64,000 nt of DNA. Origin: Acidobacteriota bacterium. GTDB lineage: Bacteria > Acidobacteriota > Terriglobia > Bryobacterales > Bryobacteraceae. Made by a program: the position numbers and the translations under genes. The notes beneath the pieces are model-generated. The model worked only from the letters and a program-made list of their open reading frames with translations. It did not search any database and was not told where the DNA came from. Positions 8,354 through 16,758 of this stretch are shown here, in pieces. The stretch is taken from assembly GCA_017304135.1 (NCBI GenBank), contig JAFLBB010000017.1, positions 1-64,000 of the forward strand. Direction: 5' to 3'. Each line of letters opens with the position of its first letter. The stretch's first letter is position 1.

Positions 8354-9387
8354 GCGACGTGTTCCGCATTGGAATCTCCGACGATTTCTATACCGAAGCA
8401 GCCGAGCCGCTGGACTTCGTGTGCCGGAAGAAGTTGATGGGTGTGGCCGGGATGGCGTTTGACCGGTTGCAGACGGATGGAGATAAGTTCGCGAATCCAG
8501 AGTCGCTGGCCGGCTACGATGCGATCTTCGCGCTGGCGACAAAGGTGAATGCCGAGAGCTTGCGCGGCGTGGAGCGGTTGGCGGTGGTGGCGCGCTGGGG
8601 CGTGGGTTATGACCGCATCGATGTGGCGGCGCTGACCGAGGCAGGCGTGGCGTTGACGATTACGCCTGCGGCGGTGCGGCGCCCGGTGTCGGAGGCGATC
8701 TTCACATTGATCTTTGCGCTGGCGAAGAATCTGCTGACGCAGGACCGCGTGGCGCGCGGCGGCGGTTGGCGGGGCAACCTGCCGAAGATGGGCATCAGCA
8801 TCGGCGGGCGCACGCTTGGTTCGGTGGGCTGCGGCAACATTGGGCAGGAGATGTTCCGCGAGGCGCGCAGTCTGGGCTTCGGGCGGTTCCTTGCGTGTGA
8901 TCCGCACGTGACGCAGGAGCAGGTGAAGGACCTTGGCGTGGAGTTGGTGGACATCGACACGCTGTTCCGCGAATCGGATTTCGTCACTGTGAACACGCTG
9001 CTGAATGCGCAGACAAAGGGGCTGGTGCAGGAGCGGCACTTCCGGCTGATGAAGCCGTCGGCGTATTTCATCAACACGGCGCGGGGGCCGATTGTGGAAC
9101 ACGCAGCGTTGGTGAAAGCGCTGCGGGAGAACTGGATTTCGGGAGCGGGCATCGATGTGTTTCCTGTGGAGCCGCCGCCGAAGGACGATCCGCTGTTTGC
9201 GCTGGAGAACGTGATTGTGGCCCCGCACGCGCTGGCCTGGACGACGGAGCTAATGAACGACAACGGCACGGAGGCGAGCGATGCCGTGCTGGCGGTGGCG
9301 CGGGGTGAGATTCCCAATGGCGTGGTGAACCGCGAGGTGCTGCAGCATCCGAAGTTCCTGGCCAAGCTGGAGCGGCGGCGCAAGTGA
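8350..9387 (+). CDS. D-isomer-specific 2-hydroxyacid dehydrogenase (first copy)
   Basis: 345 residues. The Rossmann loop is GSVGCGNIGQEMFRE, and TARGPIVEHAALVKAL marks the NAD-binding domain end of the D-2-hydroxyacid (phosphoglycerate/glyoxylate) dehydrogenase family. The catalytic Arg is expected around VNTLLNAQTKG and the Glu/His dyad in GIDVFPVEPPP ... VIVAPHALAW. In that last motif the usual 'SPHxAG/APHxA' histidine is kept. It oxidises a 2-hydroxy acid or reduces a 2-oxo acid with NAD(P). It starts with GTG overlapping the peptidase stop and ends with GTGA overlapping the next dehydrogenase. The N-terminal SDVFRIGISDDFYT is not standard PGDH, so SerA is not claimed. Confidence 0.85.
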   Translation: MSDVFRIGISDDFYTEAAEPLDFVCRKKLMGVAGMAFDRLQTDGDKFANPESLAGYDAIFALATKVNAESLRGVERLAVVARWGVGYDRIDVAALTEAGVALTITPAAVRRPVSEAIFTLIFALAKNLLTQDRVARGGGWRGNLPKMGISIGGRTLGSVGCGNIGQEMFREARSLGFGRFLACDPHVTQEQVKDLGVELVDIDTLFRESDFVTVNTLLNAQTKGLVQERHFRLMKPSAYFINTARGPIVEHAALVKALRENWISGAGIDVFPVEPPPKDDPLFALENVIVAPHALAWTTELMNDNGTEASDAVLAVARGEIPNGVVNREVLQHPKFLAKLERRRK

Positions 9388-10325
9388 AGGTGGTCGCGGT
9401 TCCCGATGATGCGCCGGCGGTGCTGGCGCTGAGCCCGTCGTTTGCGCGGCTGCGGGCGGCTGCCGGGGTGCGTCACTTCGATTCGCTGCCGGGCGCGGAG
9501 GATGTGCTGGTGGAGCGTGTGCGCGGGGCCGAGGCGATGGTGAACATCCGCTCGTCGACGAAGATCACGCGGCGTGTGATGGAGCGGTGCGCGGGGTTGC
9601 GGATGGTGAGCATCTGGGGGACGGGCACGGACAATGTCGATCTCGATGCGGCGCGCGAGATGGGGATCCGCGTGACGAACACGCCGGCGGTTTCGGCCAC
9701 TTCGATTGCCGAACACACGCTGGCACTGATGCTGGCGGTGGCGCGGCGGATTCCGTTGATCGACGGGCGTGTGCGGGCAGGAGAGTGGCCGCGCGGGGGC
9801 ATGGTGCAGTTGCATGGCAAGACGCTGGGCGTGATTGGGTTGGGGGAGATCGGGCGGCGGTTTGCCCGGTTGGGGGAGGCGATCGGCATGCGCGTGGTGA
9901 CCTGGACGATGCATCCGAGGCCGGAGTTGGGATTCGCGCATGTGGAACTGGATCAGTTGCTGGCGGAGAGCGATGTGGTGAGCGTGCATCTGCGCTTGAG
10001 CGAGCAGACGCGGGGCTTTCTGGGGGCGGAGCAGTTGGCGCTCATGAAACGGGGCGCGATTGTGGTGAACACGGCGCGCGGTCCGATTGTGGATGAAGGG
10101 GCGCTGATGGAGGCCCTGGAGTCAGGCCATTTGGCGGGCGCGGGGTTGGATGTGTTCGAGGTGGAGCCGCTTCCGCCGGGCCATGCGTGGACACAGATGC
10201 CGAACGTCGTGCTGTCGCCTCATGCGGCGGGCATCACGGCGGAGGCTCTGGAGGCAGGCCTGGCGATGGCTGTGGACAACGTGCTGGCGCACTTCGCGGG
10301 CAAGGCGCAACACGTGGTGGCCTGA
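9384..10325 (+). CDS. D-isomer-specific 2-hydroxyacid dehydrogenase (second copy)
   Basis: 313 residues with a complete family motif set: the nucleotide loop LGVIGLGEIGRRFARLGEA, SDVVSVHLRLSEQTRG carrying the substrate Arg region, NTARGPIVDEGALMEAL, GAGLDVFEVEPLPP with the catalytic Glu region, and VVLSPHAAGIT with the catalytic His. It uses a GTG start inside the previous stop (GTGA). It is clearly related to the preceding gene but not a near copy, so the pair is an old duplication or two enzymes with different substrates. The reaction is reversible NAD(P)-linked conversion of a D-2-hydroxy acid. The neighbouring exported peptidase gives no clear hint of substrate. Confidence 0.87.
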   Translation: MKVVAVPDDAPAVLALSPSFARLRAAAGVRHFDSLPGAEDVLVERVRGAEAMVNIRSSTKITRRVMERCAGLRMVSIWGTGTDNVDLDAAREMGIRVTNTPAVSATSIAEHTLALMLAVARRIPLIDGRVRAGEWPRGGMVQLHGKTLGVIGLGEIGRRFARLGEAIGMRVVTWTMHPRPELGFAHVELDQLLAESDVVSVHLRLSEQTRGFLGAEQLALMKRGAIVVNTARGPIVDEGALMEALESGHLAGAGLDVFEVEPLPPGHAWTQMPNVVLSPHAAGITAEALEAGLAMAVDNVLAHFAGKAQHVVA

Positions 10326-10352
10326 GGCGCGGCCCTGCCAGGCGATGCCCTG

Positions 10353-11084
10353 CTACATGTACATGCCGCCGTTGACGTCGAGCACGTGGCCGGTGATGTA
10401 GCTGGCGCCGTCGCCGGCGAGGAAGGCCACGGCGGCGGCGATATCGTCGGGCTTGCCAAGGCGCTTCAGGGGGATGCGGCCGAGGAGACCGGTCTTGAGG
10501 TCGTCACCGAGCACGGCGGTCATGTCGGTTTCGATAAAACCGGGGGCGACGGCGTTGACGGTGACGTTCCGGCTGGCCATCTCCTGGGCGAGCGATTTGG
10601 TGAGGCCGATGAGTCCGGCTTTGGAGGCGACGTAGTTGGCCTGGCCGGGGTTGCCCGCCTCGCCGACGACGGAGCTGATATTGATGATCCGGCCCCAGCG
10701 TTCGCGCATCATACCTTGCAGCACCTGCTGGATGCAGAGAAACGCGCCTGTCAGATTGGTTTTCAGCACGGCCTCCCAGTCCTCAAGCTTCATGCGCAGG
10801 GCGAGGGTATCGCGCGTGATGCCGGCGTTGTTGACGAGGATGTGGACGGGGCCGAACTCCTTGGCCGCGGCAAAGGCCTGGGCGATCGAGTCGGGCGAGG
10901 CGAGGTCGATTTCGACGACGAACGCCTCGGCGCCGAGGGCGTGGATCTCGGCGGCCACCTCTTCCAACTTCTCGCGTTGCCGGGCGGCGACCACGACGCG
11001 GGCCCCCGAGCGGGCGAGTGCAAGCGCGCAGGCGCGGCCGATTCCGCGACTGGCGCCGGTAACAAAAGCAGTCCGATTTGTCAT
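10353..11084 (-). CDS. fabG: 3-oxoacyl-[ACP] reductase
   Basis: 243-residue short-chain dehydrogenase with very FabG-like sequence. The cofactor motif is TGASRGIG (10-16), followed by NNAG (85-88). The catalytic residues are N110, S138, Y151 and K155 (YVASK). The C-terminus is AFLAGDGASYITGHVLDVNGGMYM, the usual FabG ending. It reduces 3-oxoacyl-ACP with NADPH in fatty-acid elongation, or another acyl/keto substrate in a specialised pathway. The ATG at 11084 fits the family. It is divergent from ubiD across 90 bases. No other fab genes are beside it, so it may be an accessory reductase. Confidence 0.88.
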   Translation of the reverse strand: MTNRTAFVTGASRGIGRACALALARSGARVVVAARQREKLEEVAAEIHALGAEAFVVEIDLASPDSIAQAFAAAKEFGPVHILVNNAGITRDTLALRMKLEDWEAVLKTNLTGAFLCIQQVLQGMMRERWGRIINISSVVGEAGNPGQANYVASKAGLIGLTKSLAQEMASRNVTVNAVAPGFIETDMTAVLGDDLKTGLLGRIPLKRLGKPDDIAAAVAFLAGDGASYITGHVLDVNGGMYM

Positions 11085-11174
11085 AGTGTGTCCCAAATTG
11101 TTTAGAGTAGACGAAAGCGGCTGTGCGCGTGAGGGAGCAGTGAATTCCGCCGGCAGGTGCATGAAGGAGAAGGC

Positions 11175-12623
11175 ATGGCCTATCAAGATTTGAGGGCGTT
11201 CATCGCCGCGCTGGAAAAGGCGGGCGAGCTGAAGCGCATATCGCTCGAAGTGGATCCGGTGCTGGAGATCACCGAGTTTGCCGACCGCGCGGTGAAGCGC
11301 GGCGGTCCGGCGCTCTTGTTCGAAAAGCCGAAGGGGCACACGATTCCGGTGCTCATCAATGCGTTTGCGAGCGACCGCCGGATGGAGATCGCCCTGGAGG
11401 TGGATTCGGTCGACCTGATTGCGCAACGGATCGCCGAATACCTGCAAATGCGCATGCCGGAGGGCATTCTCAACAAATTGAAGATGCTGCCGGTGCTGGC
11501 CGAAGTGGGCGCGTTTTTCCCGAAGATCGTCAACGACGGGCCGTGCAAGGAAGTGATCAAGCGCGAGAAATTTTCGCTGCATGACTATCCGGTGCTGAAG
11601 TGCTGGCCGGGCGATGGCGGTCCGTTCGTGACGCTGCCGATGGTGTTTTCGAAGAACCCGGTGACGGGCAAGCGCAACTGCGGCTGCTACCGCATCCAGA
11701 TCTACGACGAGCGCACCACGGGCATGCACTGGCAGACGCACAAGCAGGGAGCGGACCATTACCGGCGGCTGAAACAGGAAGGCAAGGTAACGCGCATGGA
11801 GGCGGCGGTGGCGATTGGCGCCGACCCGGCGACGATGTACTCAGCCATCCTGCCGCTGCCGCCTGACCTCGATGAGATGATGATCGCCGGATTCCTGCGC
11901 AAGAAGCCGGTGGAGATGGTGAAGTGCGAGACGGTGGACATCGAGGTGCCGGCCAACGCGGAGATCGTATTGGAGGGCTACCTGGAACTGGGCGAGTTGC
12001 GTGTGGAGGGCCCGTTCGGCGATCATACGGGATTCTACTCGCTTGAAGACGACTATCCCGTCTTCCACGTCACTTGCGTCACGCAGCGGAAGAATCCCAT
12101 TTACGCGACCACGATTGTCGGTCCGCCGCCCATGGAGGATTACTACATGGGCAAAGCGATCGAGCGGATTTTTCTTCCCCTGATGCGCATGCAACTGCCC
12201 GAGGTGCGCGACATTTGCATGCCCGCCGAAGGTATCTTTCACAACCTGATTCTCGTTTCCATCAGGAAGACCTATCCCGGTCAGGCGCGCAAAGTGATGC
12301 ATGCCATTTGGGGCCTGGGCCAGGCGATGTTCTCCAAGGTGATCGTCGTCGTCGATGAAGAAGTGGACGTGCAGAACGTGAGCACGACGGCCTGGCAGGC
12401 TCTCAACAATATCGACCCGCAGCGCGACATTGAGTTCGTGATGGGTCCCATCGATTCGCTCGACCACGCCAGCCGGTTGCCGAACTACGGTTCGAAGATG
12501 GGCGTGGACGCGACGCGGAAGTGGCCCGAGGAGGGCTTCACGCGGCGCTGGCCGGGCGTGATCACGATGGCTCCCGAGGTGCGCGCGCGCGTGGATGATC
12601 TCTGGAAGAAAGCCGGCCTGTAG
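11175..12623 (+). CDS. ubiD: UbiD-family prenyl-FMN-dependent decarboxylase
   Basis: 482 residues, typical UbiD length. Family features include the N-terminal DLRAFIAALEKAGELKRI, the DGGPFVTLPMVFSKNP segment, the RVEGPFGDHTGFYSLEDDYPVFHVT active-site region with the conserved acidic residues, and a NNIDPQRDIEF C-terminal stretch. Members reversibly (de)carboxylate aromatic or alpha,beta-unsaturated acids using prenylated FMN made by UbiX. The classic role is 4-hydroxy-3-polyprenylbenzoate decarboxylation in quinone synthesis, but specificity cannot be read here. AAGGAG lies 5-6 bases before ATG 11175 and decides the start over an in-frame ATG at 11157. A GltS-like transporter follows 24 bases downstream in the same direction; no ubiX is present. 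Confidence 0.88.
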   Translation: MAYQDLRAFIAALEKAGELKRISLEVDPVLEITEFADRAVKRGGPALLFEKPKGHTIPVLINAFASDRRMEIALEVDSVDLIAQRIAEYLQMRMPEGILNKLKMLPVLAEVGAFFPKIVNDGPCKEVIKREKFSLHDYPVLKCWPGDGGPFVTLPMVFSKNPVTGKRNCGCYRIQIYDERTTGMHWQTHKQGADHYRRLKQEGKVTRMEAAVAIGADPATMYSAILPLPPDLDEMMIAGFLRKKPVEMVKCETVDIEVPANAEIVLEGYLELGELRVEGPFGDHTGFYSLEDDYPVFHVTCVTQRKNPIYATTIVGPPPMEDYYMGKAIERIFLPLMRMQLPEVRDICMPAEGIFHNLILVSIRKTYPGQARKVMHAIWGLGQAMFSKVIVVVDEEVDVQNVSTTAWQALNNIDPQRDIEFVMGPIDSLDHASRLPNYGSKMGVDATRKWPEEGFTRRWPGVITMAPEVRARVDDLWKKAGL

Positions 12624-12647
12624 CAGGGCGGCATAGAGGGAGGCCGG

Positions 12648-13826
12648 ATGGTTCCGACGATCAAGCTGTCGGTGATTCAGGTGCTCGGCCTGGCCGGGTT
12701 TGGCATTGTGCTGGGGGCGTGGCTGAAGCGCATGTTCCCGGCGCTGGACCGGTTGAACATTCCGGCGTCGATCACGGGCGGGTTGATTTATGCCATCGCC
12801 GTGGTGGCGTTGCGCGATCGCGTGATGAACTTCGAGTTCGACATGGCGTTGCGCGACATCCTCATGATCGGCTTTTTCACTACGGTGGGCATGAGCGCGA
12901 GCGTGCGGTTGTTGAAGATCGGCGGCAAGCTGGTGTTGTATGCGCTGCTGGTTTCAGTCGCCGGCGTGACGCTGGAAAACGTGCTGGGTGTTTCGCTGGC
13001 GACGGCGCTGGGGTTGCATCCGTTAATGGGTGTGCTGGCGGGGTCGGTTTCGCAAGCCGGGGGACCGGCAACGGCGCTGGCGTTTGGCCCGACGTTTGAG
13101 AGCGTGGGGGTGGCGGGCGGCACGGCGGCGGGGCTGGCGTCGGCGATCTTCGGCATCGTCAGCGGCGGCTTGCTCGGCGGATGGGTGGGGGGCAAGCTGA
13201 TCCGCGACAATGATCTTCATGCCAAGGCGGGCAAGGACGGCGCTTCGTTTCACATCGAGGAACCGCCCGACAGCACGTTTCTGGGCAACGTGATCGCAAT
13301 TGGGATTGCGATGGCGGCGGGTTCTCTGGTGAGCGCGCGGTTTGAGGCCTGGGGGTTGACGCTGCCGGCCTACATTGGCGCGATGATCTGCGCCGCTGTG
13401 ATCCGCAACTTCGACGATACCACTGGCTGGTTCCACATCTCGCAGCACAAGATGGATGAAATCGGACACATTTCTCTTGAATTGTTCATGGGGATGGCGT
13501 TGCTGACGCTGAAGCTGTGGGAACTGGTTCACCTGGCGTTGCCGGTGCTGGTGATTCTGCTGGCCGAGATCGCGCTGGTGCTGCTGCTGTGCCGCTATCT
13601 TGTGTTCCGCGTGATGGGGCGCAACTATACGGCGGCGGTAATGGCGAGCGGCTACTGCGGCTTCATGCTGGGAACTTCGGCCAATGCGATTGCCTGCATG
13701 GGCGAGGTGGCGCGCAAGTTCGGTCCGGCGCCACAGGCGTTCTTTGCCATCAGCATCGTGGGGGCCTTCCTCATCGACTTCGTAAATGCGCTGATCATCA
13801 ACACCTGCATCAATCTGCTGAAGTAG
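12648..13826 (+). CDS. gltS: GltS-type sodium/glutamate symporter family protein
   Basis: 392-residue inner-membrane protein, close to the usual GltS size, with about ten hydrophobic segments in two halves. Family hallmarks are glycine-rich re-entrant loops: AGSVSQAGGPATALAFGP (about 129-147) in the first half and SGYCGFMLGTSANAIACM in the second. GltS takes up glutamate with sodium. The substrate of this homologue could be another anionic metabolite, perhaps one linked to the upstream decarboxylase. The ATG at 12648 has a GGAGG five bases upstream. The 24-base spacing implies an operon with ubiD. Confidence 0.85.
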   Translation: MVPTIKLSVIQVLGLAGFGIVLGAWLKRMFPALDRLNIPASITGGLIYAIAVVALRDRVMNFEFDMALRDILMIGFFTTVGMSASVRLLKIGGKLVLYALLVSVAGVTLENVLGVSLATALGLHPLMGVLAGSVSQAGGPATALAFGPTFESVGVAGGTAAGLASAIFGIVSGGLLGGWVGGKLIRDNDLHAKAGKDGASFHIEEPPDSTFLGNVIAIGIAMAAGSLVSARFEAWGLTLPAYIGAMICAAVIRNFDDTTGWFHISQHKMDEIGHISLELFMGMALLTLKLWELVHLALPVLVILLAEIALVLLLCRYLVFRVMGRNYTAAVMASGYCGFMLGTSANAIACMGEVARKFGPAPQAFFAISIVGAFLIDFVNALIINTCINLLK

Positions 13827-14027
13827 CGGGGGGACGCGGGACGCCGTCACACACGCTTCACAGGGCTGCGGTACGCTGATTCCCATATGGAAGCGTAAGG
13901 AGGGGCTGCATGCCCGGCGTGCAGCGCCGAATTTTCAGGGCAGTTCTGCCCATCGTGTGGAGAGAAACGGTTCGACCACCATTCGCTCTCGCTGGCGCAT
14001 TTCTTCGAACACGCCTTCGAGGCGTTT

Positions 14028-14744
14028 GTGCATTTCGACGGAGCTGTTTTCCGCACGCTGAGGACGCTGGTGGCGCGGCCCGGGCGGCTGGCGGCCGATT
14101 ACGTGCGCGGTTGCCGCAAGCCGTACTTGGCGCCCGTGCAGTTGTTCCTGCTGATGAACGTGCTCTACTTCGCGGCCACGGCGGTGAACGGGTGGAACAC
14201 GCTGAACACGGACCTGCGGACGCATGTGACGGGGACGTGGCACGCTTCGCTGGCGAAGTCGATGGTGGTGAAGAAGTTGGCGTCGACGGGGGTGGCCGAG
14301 GCGGAGTATGTGAAGGCGTTCGACGCGAAGTCCGGGACGAAGGCGAAGTCGCTGGTGATTCTCATGGTGCCGGTGTTTGCGTTGCTGGTGGCGGCCGTGC
14401 GCGTGAGGCAGAAGCGGTATTTCGTGGAGCACGTGGTGTTCTCGGTGCACTTCTATGCGTTCTTTCTCCTCCTATTTGCGATTTCGACCAGCGTCACAAC
14501 GCTGGTGTTGGCCGGGCTCAGCGGCGTGGGGGTGAGGCCGGGAAATGTGGCGTTGGACCAGGTGACCAGCAGCATCACTCTGGCCATCTGGTGGGTCTAC
14601 TTGAGCGTGGCGATGGCGGAGACGGGGACGCTCGCGCGCGCGCGGGCCGCGGCGCAGGGATTGGCGCTTACGTTTGGCGCGGTGGGCGTGTTGTACCTGT
14701 ACCGGTTCCTGCTGTTCCTGGCGGGCTACTTCACGACGGCGTAG
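14028..14744 (+). CDS. DUF3667-like membrane protein, 5' end apparently frameshifted
   Basis: From GTG 14028 the frame encodes 238 residues with 4-5 membrane segments, including YLAPVQLFLLMNVLYFAA, LVILMVPVFALLVAAV, HFYAFFLLLFAISTSVT and LYLYRFLLFLAGYF. The same frame stays open upstream to 13899 and encodes a zinc ribbon (CPAC ... FCPSCGEKR, from 13911) and RTLVARPGRLAADYVRGCRKPYLAP, as in DUF3667 proteins. However, no start codon precedes the ribbon in that frame: a TAA sits at 13896. The good ribosome binding site AAGGAGG (13897-13903) points to ATG 13910, which is one base out of frame. Either a single-base change near 13905-13912 broke the start, or translation begins at 14028 without the ribbon. 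Function of the family is unknown. The 3' end overlaps the convergent kinase by 14 bases. Confidence 0.7.
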   Translation: MHFDGAVFRTLRTLVARPGRLAADYVRGCRKPYLAPVQLFLLMNVLYFAATAVNGWNTLNTDLRTHVTGTWHASLAKSMVVKKLASTGVAEAEYVKAFDAKSGTKAKSLVILMVPVFALLVAAVRVRQKRYFVEHVVFSVHFYAFFLLLFAISTSVTTLVLAGLSGVGVRPGNVALDQVTSSITLAIWWVYLSVAMAETGTLARARAAAQGLALTFGAVGVLYLYRFLLFLAGYFTTA

Positions 14745-16020
14745 GGGGCGGCGCTTCGGTGCGGGCGGGCAGCAGGACGCGGAAGACGCTGCCTTCGCCG
14801 GGCGTGGATTCGACGGCGATCTTGCCGCCGTGCTCGTCAATGATGCGCGAGACGATAGCGAGGCCGAGCCCGATGCCGGACGGCTTGGTGGTGAAGAAGG
14901 GGTTGAAGATGTTCTCGACGTGTTCGGGGGCGATGCCGGAGCCGCGGTCGATAATGGCGATCTCCACCGTGCCGGCCGAGGCGCGTGTCTTGAGGGTGAT
15001 GACGCCTTCGGGCGGGCTGGCTTGCGCGGCGTTCAGCAGCAGGTTGGAGACAACGCGTTCGAGCATGACGGCATCGAGCTGGAACGGACGCACGTCGGTG
15101 GAGTAGTTTTTGTAGATGGTGACGTTGAGCGGCGGCTGGTAGCGTTCGATTTCGGCGACGGCGCGGTCGAGCACCTCGTCGAGGCTGCGCAGTTCGTAAT
15201 GGAGATGGAGCGGCCGTGAGAAATCGAGGAAGCGGGTGATGAGGGAGTTGAGGCGGTCGACCTCCTCGGCGATGTAGCCGGAGAGTTCGCGGACGACGGG
15301 CGGTTCGGCGGGGGCGCCGCGGAGGAGGAGCTCGGCGGAGGCTTTCATGGTGCCGAGCGGATTGCGCAACTCATGGGCGAGTCCGGCGGTGAGCTGGCCG
15401 AGGGCGGCGAGACGTTCGGTGCGGCGGACAGCGGCCTCGGCGGCTTGCAGCGAGCGGTTGGCGGCGGCCAGTTCCTCAGCGGTGGCCTGGTAGCGCAACG
15501 CCTGCTGGCGGCTGGCTTTGACGAGGGTGTGGGTGAGGAAGGCGACCATGGCCAGCAGCAGGGCGCGCAGGGCGAGCTCCTGGATTTGCGAATTGGGAAG
15601 GAAGTAGCGGTCCCAATCGAGGAAGAGAAGGAACGAGAGATAACTGCCGACGGCGAGGGCGTAGATGAGGACGGTGCCCCAGGCGCCGAGCAGGGTGGCG
15701 GCCGAGACGATGGGGACGAGCAGGATGAGGTAGTAGGAGGAGTTGATGGAGCCGGTGACGCCGATGAGGAGGTAGCTGAGCAGGAGTTTGATGAAGACCG
15801 ACAGCCAGGCGCCGCGGGGTGTGTGGAGGCTGCGCCAGCGGGGCTCGGCGATCTGAAAAGCGGCCAGCGCTGAGAGCAGTTCCATCTCGGCGTCGTTGCG
15901 CGCACTGCTGGCCGCGGCGAGGCCGCCGAAGAGGGCGAGCCAGGCGACGTCCTGAAGGCGGATGCGCCAGGAGGGCGGGGCGTCGAGCGATGGATTGTCG
16001 TGCGGCGGCACTGAGCTCAT
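14731..16020 (-). CDS. Membrane sensor histidine kinase
   Basis: 429 residues. The N-terminal part has five to six membrane segments between about 20 and 165 and no obvious periplasmic sensor domain, so it probably senses within the membrane. A coiled-coil (about 172-205) leads into the HisKA domain with H216 in LTAGLAHELRNPLGTMKASAE. The HATPase domain has the N box (NLLLNAAQA), G1 (IIDRGSGIAPEHVENIFNPFFTTK) and G2 (GIGLGLAIVSRIIDEHGG). It should autophosphorylate and donate to a response regulator, but none is adjacent, making it an orphan in this window. The ATG at 16020 is 20 bases from the divergent C39-like gene. Confidence 0.9.
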   Translation of the reverse strand: MSSVPPHDNPSLDAPPSWRIRLQDVAWLALFGGLAAASSARNDAEMELLSALAAFQIAEPRWRSLHTPRGAWLSVFIKLLLSYLLIGVTGSINSSYYLILLVPIVSAATLLGAWGTVLIYALAVGSYLSFLLFLDWDRYFLPNSQIQELALRALLLAMVAFLTHTLVKASRQQALRYQATAEELAAANRSLQAAEAAVRRTERLAALGQLTAGLAHELRNPLGTMKASAELLLRGAPAEPPVVRELSGYIAEEVDRLNSLITRFLDFSRPLHLHYELRSLDEVLDRAVAEIERYQPPLNVTIYKNYSTDVRPFQLDAVMLERVVSNLLLNAAQASPPEGVITLKTRASAGTVEIAIIDRGSGIAPEHVENIFNPFFTTKPSGIGLGLAIVSRIIDEHGGKIAVESTPGEGSVFRVLLPARTEAPPPTPS

Positions 16021-16040
16021 GATAGAGCGTGGGAGGGCAT

Positions 16041-16694
16041 ATGGCGGCGCGGAGCAAAATTCTACCGGTTCCTTACTTCATACAGCCTGACCACACGACG
16101 TGCCAGGCGACCGTGCTCAAGATGTTCGCGGCCTACCTGCAACCGGGCAACGCGGGGGCGCAGGTGGCGGTGAAGGGCGAGATCCACAAGATCAAGAAGA
16201 CGATTAACGACGACCCAAAGCGCCCGCAGAAGAAGATGCGGAACGCCCACGAAAATTTCCGCTGGTGGCTGCAGGAGCAGTTTCCGCTGTATGAATTTGA
16301 GCGGGCTTCGTTCGGTTTGCCGTGGGAGGCGATCGACTGGATTGTGCGGCACATCGACGATGATTTTCCGGTGCTGACCGGGGTGAGCCACGAGCGCGTG
16401 GCCGGGCACATCATCCTGATCGTGGGCTACCGGAACTACCGGCCAATGACGTCGAGCGTGGACCTGGAGTTCATTGTTCACGACCCGTACGGCAAGTTTG
16501 ATCCGACGTTGAAGTCGAAGCAATTCGGCAACCGGCGCAAGGAAGGCGGCATGTGCGCGCCGGCGGGCGGCGAGACGGGTCCTGGGCAGGCGGTTTCGCT
16601 TGGGGCGAACGAAGTGGGGCGGCACAAGAAGAACGATCCGCTGATGTGGTATCTGCTCTCGGCCCGGCGGAAGCAGCAGGTGTACCGGTTGTAA
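16041..16694 (+). CDS. C39-like cysteine peptidase domain protein
   Basis: 217 residues with a Peptidase_C39-like arrangement: a possible nucleophile C21 in YFIQPDHTTCQATVLKM, histidine H123 in GHIILIVGY and an acidic partner D148 in IVHDPYGKF. No signal peptide or membrane segment is visible, unlike C39 domains of bacteriocin exporters, so it is either cytoplasmic or exported by another route. ATG 16041 is preferred over GTG 16029 because GGGAGGG lies just before it. Substrate unknown. It stands alone between a kinase and rpsA, which starts 64 bases downstream. Confidence 0.72.
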   Translation: MAARSKILPVPYFIQPDHTTCQATVLKMFAAYLQPGNAGAQVAVKGEIHKIKKTINDDPKRPQKKMRNAHENFRWWLQEQFPLYEFERASFGLPWEAIDWIVRHIDDDFPVLTGVSHERVAGHIILIVGYRNYRPMTSSVDLEFIVHDPYGKFDPTLKSKQFGNRRKEGGMCAPAGGETGPGQAVSLGANEVGRHKKNDPLMWYLLSARRKQQVYRL

Positions 16695-16758
16695 CGGCAC
16701 GGGGCGTGCGGCGCGCGCTTGCGTTGTGCCAGAATGAGGGGGAACTTCGCTTTCTCGC

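Noticed and set aside
13910..15106. 398-codon plus frame starting at ATG 13910 behind a good ribosome binding site
   Set aside because: It crosses the DUF3667 coding frame and runs antisense into the histidine kinase; composition is Gly/Arg-rich with no domain.
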